From: Alopecurus myosuroides
Taxonomy: Eukaryota; Streptophyta; Magnoliopsida; Poales; Poaceae
Assembly: GCA_028641055.1 (NCBI GenBank)
Contig: CM054063.1
Coordinates: 49,291,827-49,355,826 of the forward strand
Reading direction: 5' to 3'
DNA: 64,000 nt
The notes below the pieces were generated by a model. The model was given only the letters and a program-made list of their open reading frames with translations. It searched no databases and had not been told where the DNA came from. The translations under genes were made by a program, and so were the position numbers. Below are positions 32,168 through 42,769 of this stretch, one piece after another (the first letter of the stretch is position 1; every line of letters starts with the position of its first letter).

Positions 32168-32690
32168 TAGATGGTAGCATCAGACATCGCTAGTGGCAGC
32201 AGCTCCATGTGTCGCCTATGGTAGCACTAGCCGGCTCCGCTAGTAGCAACGCGGCCCTCCGCTGGTAGCATCGGACATCGCCGGTGGCAGCACTTCCATG
32301 CGCCTATGGTAGCACTGGTCGGCGCCGCTAGTAGCCACGCCGCCTTCAAAGTTGTCAGCACCTCCACGAGCATACGATATCACCGGTCTGCATCGCTGAT
32401 AGCATTCGACGTCGCCGGTGGTAGCAGCTCCACAAGCCTATAGTCGTACCCGACAACGTCGCCGGTAGCATCCGACGTTGTCGGTGACAACAGCTCCACA
32501 CGCCTATGGTAGCACCCCGTGGACGCCTCCGGTAGCATCCGACGTCGCCGGTGACAGCAACTCCACACGCCTATGGTAGCACCCCGCCGACGCCTCTTGC
32601 AGCAATGTCGTCTTCGGTGGCAGCACCACCGCTCTTCTCCGGAGCAACACCGACGAAGACAACTCGTAGCACATGAGCCCTTTCATCGCA
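32168..32690. repeat. GGTAGCA/CGCCTATGG minisatellite-like region
   Basis: Imperfect repeats of GGTAGCATC(A/C/G)GACxTCGCC...CAGCAxxTCCA...CGCCTATGGTAGCAC, roughly 65-95 bp each, begin near 32170 and end near 32640. Related GGTAGCA sequence is also seen before 31848. Short open frames on the minus strand reflect the repeat, not a gene. Confidence 0.7.
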
Positions 32691-33253
32691 GCACCACCGC
32701 CAACCGTACGCGGCTCTTGATTCCAGGAGCGACGGGAAGGAGGTGCACGGGACGCGCGGCGAGCTCAACGCCTCGGCCGTCCATATGGGGCTTGACCACA
32801 CTGGCCTCGTGGACGTCTCCCACGACATGGTAGGTGAAGAAGGCCAGGCCGTATGTGCGGCCGCGCGGGCAAGCGGCAGGGTGCTGGAGGTGGAGAAATC
32901 CATGACCGAACCTTAGCGCGAGTCGGGGTGCGGGAGGTGGAGAACGCGGTGGCCGGACCATGGTGTGCAGCTATGTTGGCGTAGCTGCGGAGGGAGAAAG
33001 GGATGAGAAAAGAACAAGGAGAAACTAGTGGAGGGGAAGGACCAGAGAAGAGATAAGGTTGGACGTGGCCACTCGCTCGTTTTTCTTTCCAGAAATATGG
33101 ACGTGTGGCATGTTTAGGATGCGGAGGACGGGAGATGATCATCCCCGGATGATTGTAAGCATTTCCCTTTTGCTAATGGGCTTAATTCTTCTAGGGCTTA
33201 ATTTTTCCATCAACTAAAGGTATATCAATTAACCAACTCACGTCTACAATATG
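32691..33253. other. No gene recognised
   Basis: GC-rich to about 33000, with several short overlapping open frames on both strands but no recognisable domain; AT-rich afterwards. A decayed gene fragment is possible but cannot be supported. Confidence 0.4.
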
Positions 33254-33255
33254 TA

Positions 33256-33376
33256 CACTCCGCCTTAAATTAAGTGTCGCAAAGCTTGACAAAATTTGAT
33301 GTATCTAGACATAATTTAGTGTTAGATACATCCACTTTTGTCAAACTTTGTGACACTTAGTTTGAGACGGAGGGAG
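33256..33376. mobile_element. Stowaway-type MITE
   Basis: 121 bp with inverted ends (CACTCCGCCTTAAATTAAGTG and, reversed, CTCCCTCCGTCTCAAACTAAG) flanked by TA at 33254-33255 and 33377-33378. The two arms are complementary almost throughout. This is the form of Stowaway MITEs mobilised by Tc1/mariner transposases. Confidence 0.88.
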
Positions 33377-33378
33377 TA

Positions 33379-34709
33379 CATAATGATAATGAGCCGCAAG
33401 ATCGGCACGCATGCCCAACTTTGAAAATCTACTAGAAAAGAAACTTAGTAACTTAGTTCCATTACAAGATGCGGACATATAACAAGACATCCGAATGCAA
33501 CAGCGAGATTTTTAAGCTAGCGGAGCATCCACGGCAATCAGTAGCTTCATCTTCTTATATTGGCACACCATTATACATGAATGTGATTAAATCATGACCA
33601 AATTACTAATTACATACTACCACATGCATGCAACACCACAACACACGAGACCTGCATCATATAGGTGTAAGCTTGCAATTTTTGTCCTCCTTCAGACCTA
33701 AGACCATTGACGCCCCATCGTCACTCGAAAAATATGCAAGAAAAAGACGACCAAAATCATCAAGAAAATGCAAGCATAAAGGGCAAAAAAGTGAACTATA
33801 CGATTCTACAAACAAAGTAGATAGCAGGTTTATTACAAACCTCCGCAGTGAGATCATTGCGCCAGATTTTAAAATTTAGAGGGAGTGAGATCATTGCAGT
33901 GTTGTTATCTCTATCTGTGGGCACTGTGCCGACTGCGTATAAATGAGCTCAAGTGGGAGCCAGTATAAATGACTTCAAGTGGGAGAAAACAATACAATAC
34001 AAGTCATACAATGCATTATCTTTTATTGTCATCTCTAACAATTAATTAAATTTTATTGTGAAATTGTGTCGATAAAGGAAATCATATGGTACAATGGAGA
34101 AAATAGATTTTTATTTTTATTTTCTAAGAGATTATTCCTTAGCTAAGCGAAGTCAACTTTCTCATTTTTTATTCTCTCTCCTCCAGTTAAACAAAAATCC
34201 AACATGAAAACTCTAAGAGAAGATTAACTCGTCAACCCCATTGTACACATAGGAGGGTCAAAGTTCTTCCTTGGAGGTTTTAGGGTTCAAGGGACAGAAA
34301 GGACACCCGCAAGCCGCAAAGGGCATTGTAGATTGTTTGGACTCGGTAGCATGGAATACAAATAATGCCTCCCCTCGCAGTTTCAGACCATGTTTTTTCC
34401 ACCTTTCCCTGCCATCATTTTGGTACCCATAAGTTCTTCAAAAGAAACATTCCAAGGTCTCAGTAACATCGCTGAGCATTCATCTATATACAGTACAACA
34501 CAGGTCTCGTCACCATAACGAGCACATAGGCTGAAACAGCTACCTAGCAATTTAGGATACTAGTCAGCATTCCGGTGCAAGGATATACAGCATGCTATCG
34601 ACGGTTGCTTATATTACACAGGGTCGGTACAGATACGCGAGAATAATCAAGCGAGAGAGTTTTCCCTTCTTCCTTCCCCCGAGCAACCCGGCATCAGCAG
34701 TTGCTTATA
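33379..34709. other. Intergenic sequence 3' of the ankyrin-TPR gene
   Basis: AT-rich, no gene recognised. A small direct repeat of a TATAAATGAxxTCAAGTGGGAG unit lies near 33937-33985. The part nearest 34709 probably holds the 3'UTR of the host gene. Confidence 0.5.
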
Positions 34710-37700
34710 CTACACGCGCAGCTCCTCCATAGCCTTGACAGCCTCCCTGCAAGCAAGTCGAAGCAATCAAAAGGCGTCAAAAAATAACGTTGCCATCGGC
34801 AGATCTCAAAGGGATTTATATGTACATATTCCTCCCATGGATAGATACAATGGATACAATCATTCAGGGATGGTGAGCAGCGTGCATTGCTACCTCAACG
34901 CTTCAGTGATCTCGTCGCTCTTGGGGTCGAGTTGCTGGGCTTTCAGGAATGCGTCGGCTGCTCCTTTGTAATTCTGTGCATGGACAAAAAATACCACAAG
35001 AGGGAGGCTTACAGAGGTGGAGACATTAAATCGATCACTCAACACACATCAGCTAGCTCTATACCTTCATGAAACTGAGAGCCTTTCCCTCACGGTACCA
35101 CGCCTTGGACCACCTGGGCTGCATCATTCTGCACTGGCGCGCGTCTTCCAAAGCTCTGTCCCCTTCCCGCATCCGCAGCCAGCAGAGGCTCCGGTTGGCA
35201 AACATGGTGGCATCAAGTGGATCTAGCTCCATTATCTGCATTTACGACCAGATAGTGGTATATATTTGGTCAAAATCCTATGAAGGGCAGCGTAATCGCC
35301 CAACCATATGTCGTGAGGCGACCATACTTCTATAGAAATTTCAACATATACCACCAGTTAGTCCAATGAACCATCATTCAGCAAATAGCACTACAGTAGA
35401 AACTACAATCCAGCACAGCTTCAACCCCAAATCTAACGTTCAAAATATGCATTAGATGATTCAAAGCATTTACCAGGCCATAGAAGTACATCGCTGTAAG
35501 GTAGTCCCCCTTTCCAAATGCTTCCTTTCCTTGTGACTTCAAATCAGCTATCCGCTGTTCCACAGAAACTGTGTCCTGAACACAGTACCATGTTCGTTAA
35601 AGGCATGCATAGCGAATGATAGGTTCTAATAGCACATAAGTGTTCCGTCAAAAAATAGCACAGTAAATATTACAGTCGGAAAATTAAAGTTATATTCTTG
35701 GACTGAAATCCTTCAATAGCAAGCATACACATTGTTTCCTCCATTACCGTTGCAAACTTGGCTAAAAAAAAGGACAACTTTAGTCTGAATACACAAATCT
35801 GTTCAGGTATAATATCCGCCAACCTAACAGGCTAATACCCACAAGAGTTGCTGTACCACTCAGTTCAAGGTTTTCTCAAAGCTGATATTGTACTTTCTTC
35901 TGCCGGTTCTTAAATTTATCAAGAACATGCAGGCTTAAAGACAACAGAAGGTCTAAAATTTCCCCAATGTTATCATGTTACATTTCCCTATTCTTATAAA
36001 GATACCAAAGTGGTAAACAGAGGTCATGACTGTGTGTACTGCCAGGTGAACTTTTCACTCTATCAAGGAGAATGCAGCATAAAAAATGACTGCATTTTAA
36101 ATATAACATACGAACCAATCATGCAACTTCAGGAACACAGGTTATGGTGGAATTAAGTAATGAAGAAATCATCTACACACCTGAGGCTCCATACATGGAA
36201 ATCTATCAGTATTCATTATCACATCAACACTCCAAACTGGCAGAGATGGAATTGGTTTTGTCCTAGGAAACAGCATTTCAACAAGCTCACGTTGGCCACG
36301 AGCTGCTGCCAGCTCGATTGGAATTGCGCCATGCTATATCATCAAACAGAACATAAGATGTTATATAATCAAGCAAGAAAAAGATAAAGTGATCAAAATC
36401 ATTAGATTATTGGTCTTTTGACAAAAAAAACAGTAAACAGGCTTACAGAAAAACCTTTTCTTATGAAACCTTGCAATATATTAAAACCAGAAGGAACCAG
36501 AAGCTCCACAGACAGTACAAATCGATTTACAACAGAGGCCACAAGAAAAAAGAAAATGACTGTACATGGGTTTAGGCAAACACCAAAAACCAGAATTCCA
36601 GTGGCATACTAGAGTATCATGATTCTCATGAGACAACTGTGAGCTCAATCTCGGATGTCTGACTGGGAATACAAACTACTGTACAATACTTGACATATAA
36701 ACATGGTATACAATGCACTCATCTATCGGGAGACTTTAGGTAGATCTCATTCAGCATCAGGTATGCAAGGAGTAAAGGGTCAAGAATGCAACTCTGGAAG
36801 CATAAAAGCTAGCAAACAGAGAGAAGTAGACAGAGCTACAGTTACCTGGTTAGGAATGTTAGGGTCAGCTCCAGCCTCTAGCAGCAACTTGACAAAGTCG
36901 GTTAAGCCATCATCAACTGCCTCTGTTAATGCAGTCGGTCCAGAGTAGCCATGAGCATTCACATCAGCACCAGCCTATGAATAGAAGTAACATAGCTTTA
37001 GAGGTAGGATTTACATCATGATATATTCAACAACAACAAAAAACAAGTTACTCTACAAAATATAGGCACACTCAACATAAGAAGATACATCAAGTCGATA
37101 ACTTATTGGACCTCAATCAGCAGCTTCATGCATTTTATGGACTCTCCACAGATAGCCATCATGAGGGGTGAAAAGATGTGATTAGCCACTCTGCTAGGCT
37201 GAGAAGAGGGAATCAATTAGATCAGATGAAAGTACATTCTAGAATGAGCGAGTATGCTGATGCATGTCCAAGAATAAACAATCACATCATCAATCCAGAA
37301 ACATTTTATCCCATCTGCCTTGCCTGTTTACCATGTGCATTCAATTGCTGAAATGGGATGAAAAACTTACATCAGCACCATGCTCCAGCAGAACCTTCAC
37401 GACCTCAACGCGGTCCTTTGAAACCGCCAAGTGTAACGGCGCACCCCGATGATCCACGGGATCCACATGAACCCCTTTGGACAGCAATAGCCTTACAGCC
37501 TCGCAGTGTCCTGGAGGCACAGCAAACATAGTGGAAATCCAAATAGATCAGAGCCAGAGCCTCCACAGGGTAACTCCTTCTCTATGCAAAATCACCCACC
37601 TTCCTCTGCTGCATTATGCAGCGGCGTGGAGCCCCTCTCTTCAGGCATCGCAGGGTCAGCGCCATGGTCCAGAAGGTACCTCATAACCTGGACATTCCCC

Positions 37701-38409
37701 CCAAGCGCGGCGTAGAACATTGGTGTCACACCTGCAAGGGGAACACAACATCTCGGTACTTGCAGAAGCAGAATTTCCTTGAATGGATGCATATAAGATT
37801 CCAAAGGAACGTGCCCACCTGTTTTGGTCGCAGAATTGACCTCAAGCCCTGATTCCTCGACCAGGAACTTGCAGATCTCCAGGTACCCCTTGTCGGCAGC
37901 GAAATGAAGTGCCGTTTGCCCTTTGGTGTCCTTGGCTCGCCGCATGTCCACCTTCTTCGCCATTTCTAGCAAAGGGGGAAATCACAGAAACAACTGAAGT
38001 CAGACAGCACAAGCATTCCCCAACCGGTGGCACTAGGGCGCTTCATTCGAAATATCTTTTTGTGAAGTGAATCTACCGAGCCTCGAATCTAGGGTTTCTT
38101 CGTTCGAAACATTTTTGGGGGGTTTCGTCCTGGATTAACAGATCGAAGTTTTCTCGGGGAAAAAAACTGGCGACCGCCCCACCCCTCCCCAAATCCGAAG
38201 GAAATGCCAATGGATTTGCAGCCACCTCACCCCCAAATTCGGCCTTACAGCACAAGCACAAGGCGGGAGTTGGAAACATGGAGGACTAATCGATCGTACA
38301 GCATTCCATCAACGGAGAAAGAGAGACTGCGGCGGTGCTTACTCTTGAGGAGGCGCAGGTTTCCGTCGAAGGCGGCCTTGAAGGCGATGTTGGTGGGGGA
38401 GGACGCCAT
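34710..38409 (-). CDS. Ankyrin-repeat and TPR protein, 11 exons, 414 residues
   Basis: Intact host gene. Exons: 38409-38343, 37965-37819, 37731-37600, 37510-37371, 37198-37112, 36974-36846, 36333-36181, 35575-35474, 35235-35065, 34973-34894, 34746-34710. All borders are GT-AG and the phases agree, giving 1245 nt. Start MASSPTNIAFKAAFDGN. Exons 2-7 carry about six ankyrin repeats (GQTALHFAADKGYLEICKFL, GSTPLHNAAEEGH, GAPLHLAVSKDRVEVVKVLL, GPTALTEAVDDGLTDFVKLL). Exons 8-11 carry a three-motif TPR domain (KSQGKEAFGKGDYLTAMYFY, ATMFANRSLCWLRM, KGAADAFLKAQQLDPKSDE). Both domains bind other proteins, so a scaffold or co-chaperone-like role is likely, but the partner is unknown. No signal peptide or membrane segment was seen. 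This ankyrin plus TPR combination is common and expanded in grasses. Confidence 0.93.
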
Positions 38410-38720
38410 GGCGGCGGCAGCGGAAGGTTCCAGCAAGGCGGTGAAGGGGTTTGGGGCGACTGGCGAGGGGAATGGGAAGGAGGAGGCGTCAGGCGGTTTC
38501 TCTGGCGCGAAACGTGCAAATGCGGCAGGTGGGAGGGGCAAAGCACGACCTCCGCCATTTGGCCCTTTGAACGTGTCGGGCGTTCTTGCTCGACGCTGTG
38601 ACACCAGTCACTAAACACTGTTATTTAGGACATGTACAATGGTTCTTTTAACAATTACACGTAGGATAATAGCTTAGTTGACGGAGAGAGAAACGGAAAA
38701 AAGACATTTGACTTCTGTTA

Positions 38721-39847
38721 GGGAAACGCTGAAGATCCCCCGGGGGACGGTCGTCCGGGTAGCTGCAACCTCACGTGGCGTGGCCCCGCATGGCCCCCAC
38801 CCACGTTTCTTCCCCAACTCCAACTCCATTTTTATCCGCTCGGGGGGTCAACTGCGTACGCACGTTCCTCTCCCGCGCCGCCGTCGTTCCTCTACTGCGC
38901 CGGGAAAGAATCGTCGCGCCGCCGCCGTTCCTCTCCCGCGGGGGGGCTCGCCGGAGTTGGATGGTCGCGCCGCCGCTGTTTCCTTTTTTCCTCGCGCACG
39001 CTGTGGTCGGCCGGATCAGGAGGAGAAGACAGCGGAGCCCCGAGGTGCTCCCGACGGAGCTCGGAGGTGCTCCCATGGTGAAGGCGGTGGTGCCCCGACG
39101 GGAGCTCGGAGGTGCTCCCATGGTGAAGGCGGCGGTGCCTCGATGGAGCTCGGAGGTGCTCCGATAGGAGCAAGGAGATGCTCCAATAGGGGGTGGAGAT
39201 GCTCCCATGGCGAAGGCGGGGTGCTCCCGAGGAGCTCGGATGTGCTCCGATAGGAGAAAGGAGATGCTCCAATAGGAGGTTGGAGATGCTCCCATGGTGA
39301 AGGCGGCGGTGCTCCCATGGTGAAGGCGGCGTTGCTCCCGACGAGCTCGGAGGTGCTCCGATAGGAGGGTGGGGATGCTCCCATGGTGTGTCGGCGTTGC
39401 TCCCGACGAGCTCGGAGGTGCTCCGATAGGAGGGTGGGGATGCTCCCATGGCGTGACGGCGGTGCTCCCGACGAGCTCGGAGGTGCTCCGATAGGAGGGT
39501 GGGGATGCTCCCGGCCGCCGTCGTTGCTGCTCCAATAGGGTGGACCATGGCTGACGGGGAGCGACGCCGGCGGTGCCACCGGCGGCGCGGGGTGTGGTGT
39601 GGGAAGGGGGCTTGAAATTTTTGGCCGGGCTTCCATGGACGTGCTGCTGGAGAGACGTGCTCCTGGCGAGGCAAAGGAGGACGAACCGGTGGGGATCACG
39701 CATGTGGTCGTTTCCAGGCTTTTGAGCGTGCGAGGTGGGATGCCAGTTCAATCGTACGGGTCAGAATCGAGCGAACGGAGCAAACGGACGGCTGGGGACC
39801 CGGAGGATCGAAGCGCGCGATCCTCCGGGGGACGCTCAGCGCTTCCC
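38721..39847. mobile_element. Non-autonomous Mutator-like element with 65-bp minisatellite
   Basis: 1127 bp flanked by a perfect 9-bp duplication, CTTCTGTTA, at 38712-38720 and 39848-39856. The inverted ends are GGGAAACGCTGAAG and, read in reverse, GGGAAGCGCTGAG, each followed by a CCCCCGG segment. A 9-bp duplication is the mark of Mutator-like transposases. No transposase is present. The body contains variants of a 65-bp unit (GAGCTCGGAGGTGCTCC...), with three clean copies at about 39344-39530 and more diverged ones from 39040. It lies about 310 bp upstream of the start codon of the ankyrin-TPR gene. Confidence 0.9.
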
Positions 39848-39861
39848 CTTCTGTTAGCTAA

Positions 39862-41931
39862 GGGCATCTCCAGTCGTCCCCCAGCGCCCTCCCAGGACGC
39901 AAACTAGCGCCGTTTTGGTCGAAAAACGCCGTTTTTCTACCAGTCGGCCCCCCAGAACCCGAAATAGCGCCGTTTCGGCGGAAATTAGCGCCGTCGCACC
40001 CAGGCGAAACCCAGCCCATTAGGTTCGGCCTGGGGGGACGGTGGAAGGAAAAGTGCGCGTGGGCCAGCGCTGTCGGCGTGGGAGCGCTATTTGCCCCACT
40101 TTCCCCACCCCCGACTCGGCTTTTCCTCTCGCTCGCCTTGCCGTCGCCACCCCGTCGGCCACACCCCACGTCGCCGCCGTCGGCCGCCATCACACACGAG
40201 CGGCGAGGCAAACCACCGCCGGCTGCTCCACCACATCGTCGCAGCCATTTGCTCGCGTCTCCGCCGCAGACGAGGTTGTGCCCGGTGAACCGCGTCCACC
40301 ACCCTCAAGGTGTTCGACGTTCTGTCCGAGCCATGGACTCCGACGCCGAGGAGATGCTCGCCGAGCTCTTCGGCGAGGAAGACCAGGCCGCCATCGACGA
40401 TGAGGAACACCTGCTCGTCCTGAGTTGCCTGGCCGGATTGCAGGCCCAGGACGCCGAGCCGCGCCGCACTGGATCGAAGCCCGGTCGCCGCAAGAGCAAT
40501 CCGAGGCAGCGGTACGAGGGCTACTGCATCCTCTACTCCGACTACTTCGCCGAGGATCCCACCAACGACGAGAAGGTGTTCCGGCGTCGTTTCAGGATGA
40601 AACGCACGCTCTTCCTCAAGATCATGCATGCCATCCGGGAGTTCGACACCTACTTCAAGTTGAAGAAGGACTACACCGGCACGGTAGGCTTTACCTCTAT
40701 CCAGAAGTGCACGATGGCCATGAGGTTGCTTGCATACGATGCTCCCGCAGATTCACAAGATGACTACCTGCGCATGAGCGAGTCCACGGCCCTCGAGTGC
40801 TTGAACAAGTTCTGTCGGGCAGTGGTTGCAGTTTTTGGCCCAATATACCTGCGATCACCCAATGCGCAAGACACTGCTCGTCTCCTCGCAGAGAGTGAAG
40901 CAAGAGGGTTTCCTGGGATGCTTGGCAGTATCGACTGTATGCATTGGGCGTGGAAGAACTGCCCATTTGAGTGGAAGGGGATGTACAAGGGAAAGAAAGG
41001 AGAGTGCTCGGTGGTTCTCGAGGCCGTGGCTTCGTACGATCTATGGATTTGGCATTCATTCTTTGGTATGCCTGGAAGTCACAACGACATCAATGTCTTG
41101 CAGTGCTCGAATGTCTTTGCCGAGCTTGTCGAAGGCCATGCCCCCCCTGTGAACTATGAGATCAATGGACACCAGTATACAAAGGGGTACTATCTTGCAG
41201 ATGGCATCTACCCGAAGTGGGCAACATTTGTGAAGAGCATCTCCAACCCTATCCCAGGAAGCGCAAAAGCTTGGTTTTCCAAGTGCCAGGAGGCTTGCAG
41301 GAAGCATGTTGAGCGGGCATTTGGTGCGCTGCAATCTCGATTCGCTGTTGTCCGGTACCCAGCTATGACTTGGTCGAAGTCCAACATGTGGGAGGTGATG
41401 CAGTGTTGTGTGATCTTGCACAACATGATCATTGAGAGTGAGCGGGATGATCCGGTGCCTGACAGTGAGGCAAGCACACCATACTACCGGCAGGGCCCTC
41501 TTGCAACTGTTGATCACCAGGTGCCGGCTTCATGGACAGACTTCCTCACCAAGCGACAGGAGATTCGAAACGCTGCAACACACCATGCTCTGCAGAATGA
41601 CCTGGTGCAGCATTTGTGGGCGCGAAAGGGGAATGGCAATGTTGAGGACAAAGACGATGACTAGTGTAATTTATTTTTTTGTTTAAATTGTTGAACTATT
41701 TATTTGTGTGGCAAAACTCTATTTATTTGGTGGCAAAAGTTCAATTATTTGTGTGCCAAAACTCTACCTGCCCAAATTTGGCCGAATCGCCGGCTGGGGG
41801 GGGGGGGGCGGCCTGGGTTTCACGGCTGGGAAACGCCCCCCCCCCCCATTTTCCAGAATTGCGCTGTTTCGCGCCGCGGCGGAAAAAAAGGGGGGGTTGC
41901 GTCCTGGGGGGGCGAACGGCTGGAGATGCCC
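39862..41931 (+). mobile_element. PIF/Harbinger DNA transposon
   Basis: 2070 bp with inverted ends GGGCATCTCCAG and CTGGAGATGCCC and a TAA duplication at 39859-39861 and 41932-41934, as PIF/Harbinger elements make. Subterminal sequence has repeated AGCGCCGTTT motifs at the left and long G and C runs at the right. It encodes a full transposase but no Myb-like second protein, which this superfamily normally also needs. It starts two bases after the right duplication of the Mutator-like element. Confidence 0.93.
40333..41664 (+). CDS. PIF/Harbinger DDE transposase, 443 residues
   Basis: The frame is open from [16 protein letters not shown] to a Glu/Asp-rich end. The start at 40333 is chosen because the extension upstream to 40078 is a Pro/Arg-rich, low-complexity reading of the subterminal region. 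The N-terminus has an acidic segment and a helix-turn-helix-like part ([18 protein letters not shown]). The catalytic core matches the plant transposase family PF04827/DDE_Tnp_4: Asp201 in LGSIDCMHW, Asp252 in GSHNDINVL and Glu327 in [14 protein letters not shown], so all three metal-binding residues are in place. It would cut and paste elements with GGGCATCTCC ends at TAA/TTA sites in the nucleus. No frameshift or stop was seen. Activity would still need a Myb-like partner encoded elsewhere. Confidence 0.95.
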   Translation: MDSDAEEMLAELFGEEDQAAIDDEEHLLVLSCLAGLQAQDAEPRRTGSKPGRRKSNPRQRYEGYCILYSDYFAEDPTNDEKVFRRRFRMKRTLFLKIMHAIREFDTYFKLKKDYTGTVGFTSIQKCTMAMRLLAYDAPADSQDDYLRMSESTALECLNKFCRAVVAVFGPIYLRSPNAQDTARLLAESEARGFPGMLGSIDCMHWAWKNCPFEWKGMYKGKKGECSVVLEAVASYDLWIWHSFFGMPGSHNDINVLQCSNVFAELVEGHAPPVNYEINGHQYTKGYYLADGIYPKWATFVKSISNPIPGSAKAWFSKCQEACRKHVERAFGALQSRFAVVRYPAMTWSKSNMWEVMQCCVILHNMIIESERDDPVPDSEASTPYYRQGPLATVDHQVPASWTDFLTKRQEIRNAATHHALQNDLVQHLWARKGNGNVEDKDDD

Positions 41932-41934
41932 TAA

Positions 41935-42769
41935 GAGATCACCTCTTAGAGTATGTACAACGCAGTCGCTTACAAGCGATGCTAGGATATTTTTCCGGAT
42001 AGTTTTCGCTGATTCCCGATCGATCCCAGGATAATTTTTTGCGTCGACACTTATCTTGCCGCATGGCGCTTAGCACTTTTTTTCTCCCGTGATTTCTGTT
42101 GACGGCGCTAGCTTTTAGCTAACTAGTTAAATGTCCGTGCGCCGCTACGGGTCCTCAAATAGTAATCGGGCACGTAATAAGAAGTGTGTGTTTTAATAAT
42201 AGTAATTAGATAAACAAAGAAAAAATGTCACAAACTGATAGTGTGAAAAAAAAATTCCATAAAGCAACTCATATTAAAAATGGTCCCATGAATGAATTTC
42301 ATAAAGCAAATGCAACCCCAACTTGGTTGACACGAACCAGATATATAATTTATATTTAAGCATAGTATTGGTGTAGATGAGCTTCTCATGAAGCCATCAT
42401 TATCTGACAGACAGTGAAATTCAAGATTTGGCCCGGGGTTTGGTTCGATCCTGCATCCGCCCCTGGTTACATGCTCACTCTGCAAGGTGATCAAATTCAA
42501 GAAGGAACTGTGTCATGTCATGTAGAAACTAGTCTAAACAAGATTCCATTGCACCGTTATAAGCACGAAAACTGTACTACTGCTTTCCAACACCAAGTAT
42601 TTCATAATAAAAACTTTCCAAGAGATACAACAATGAAACAAGAGATTACTAACACAACTCTACTAAAACTAAGAGGTCTAAATAAGGGATGCAAGAAAAA
42701 TATGAGCTAAAGAGGAAATTTGTAGCAGCTATAAGAAAAACTAAGAATACGAGCATAGCAAGTATTCAA
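41935..42769. other. No gene recognised
   Basis: AT-rich, with short ORFs on both strands and no domain. A motif AACTAGTTAAATGTCCGTGCG near 42120 is of a kind common in dispersed grass repeats. The right part may already belong to element E's non-coding internal region. Confidence 0.45.

Noticed and set aside
31127..33142. Several short ORFs on both strands as host genes
   Set aside because: No domain, no consistent splice structure and low-complexity translation; they overlap repeats.
33628..33879. Lys-rich 83-codon ORF near the host gene
   Set aside because: No domain, no conserved context, AT-rich intergenic sequence; treated as chance.
38771..39751. Long minus-strand ORF of 326 codons, with two more in other frames
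   Set aside because: It is produced by a 65-bp minisatellite without stops inside a Mutator-like element; the peptides are permutations of one repeat and match no domain.
40078..40332. Upstream extension of the Harbinger transposase frame
   Set aside because: Pro/Arg/His-rich reading of subterminal transposon sequence; the acidic MDSDAEEM start at 40333 is the usual kind of N-terminus.
42228..42500. 2A-like motif RIEPNPGPN in a minus-strand ORF
   Set aside because: The ORF has no other coding signal, lacks the Asp usual before the motif, and lies in AT-rich non-coding sequence; probably chance.
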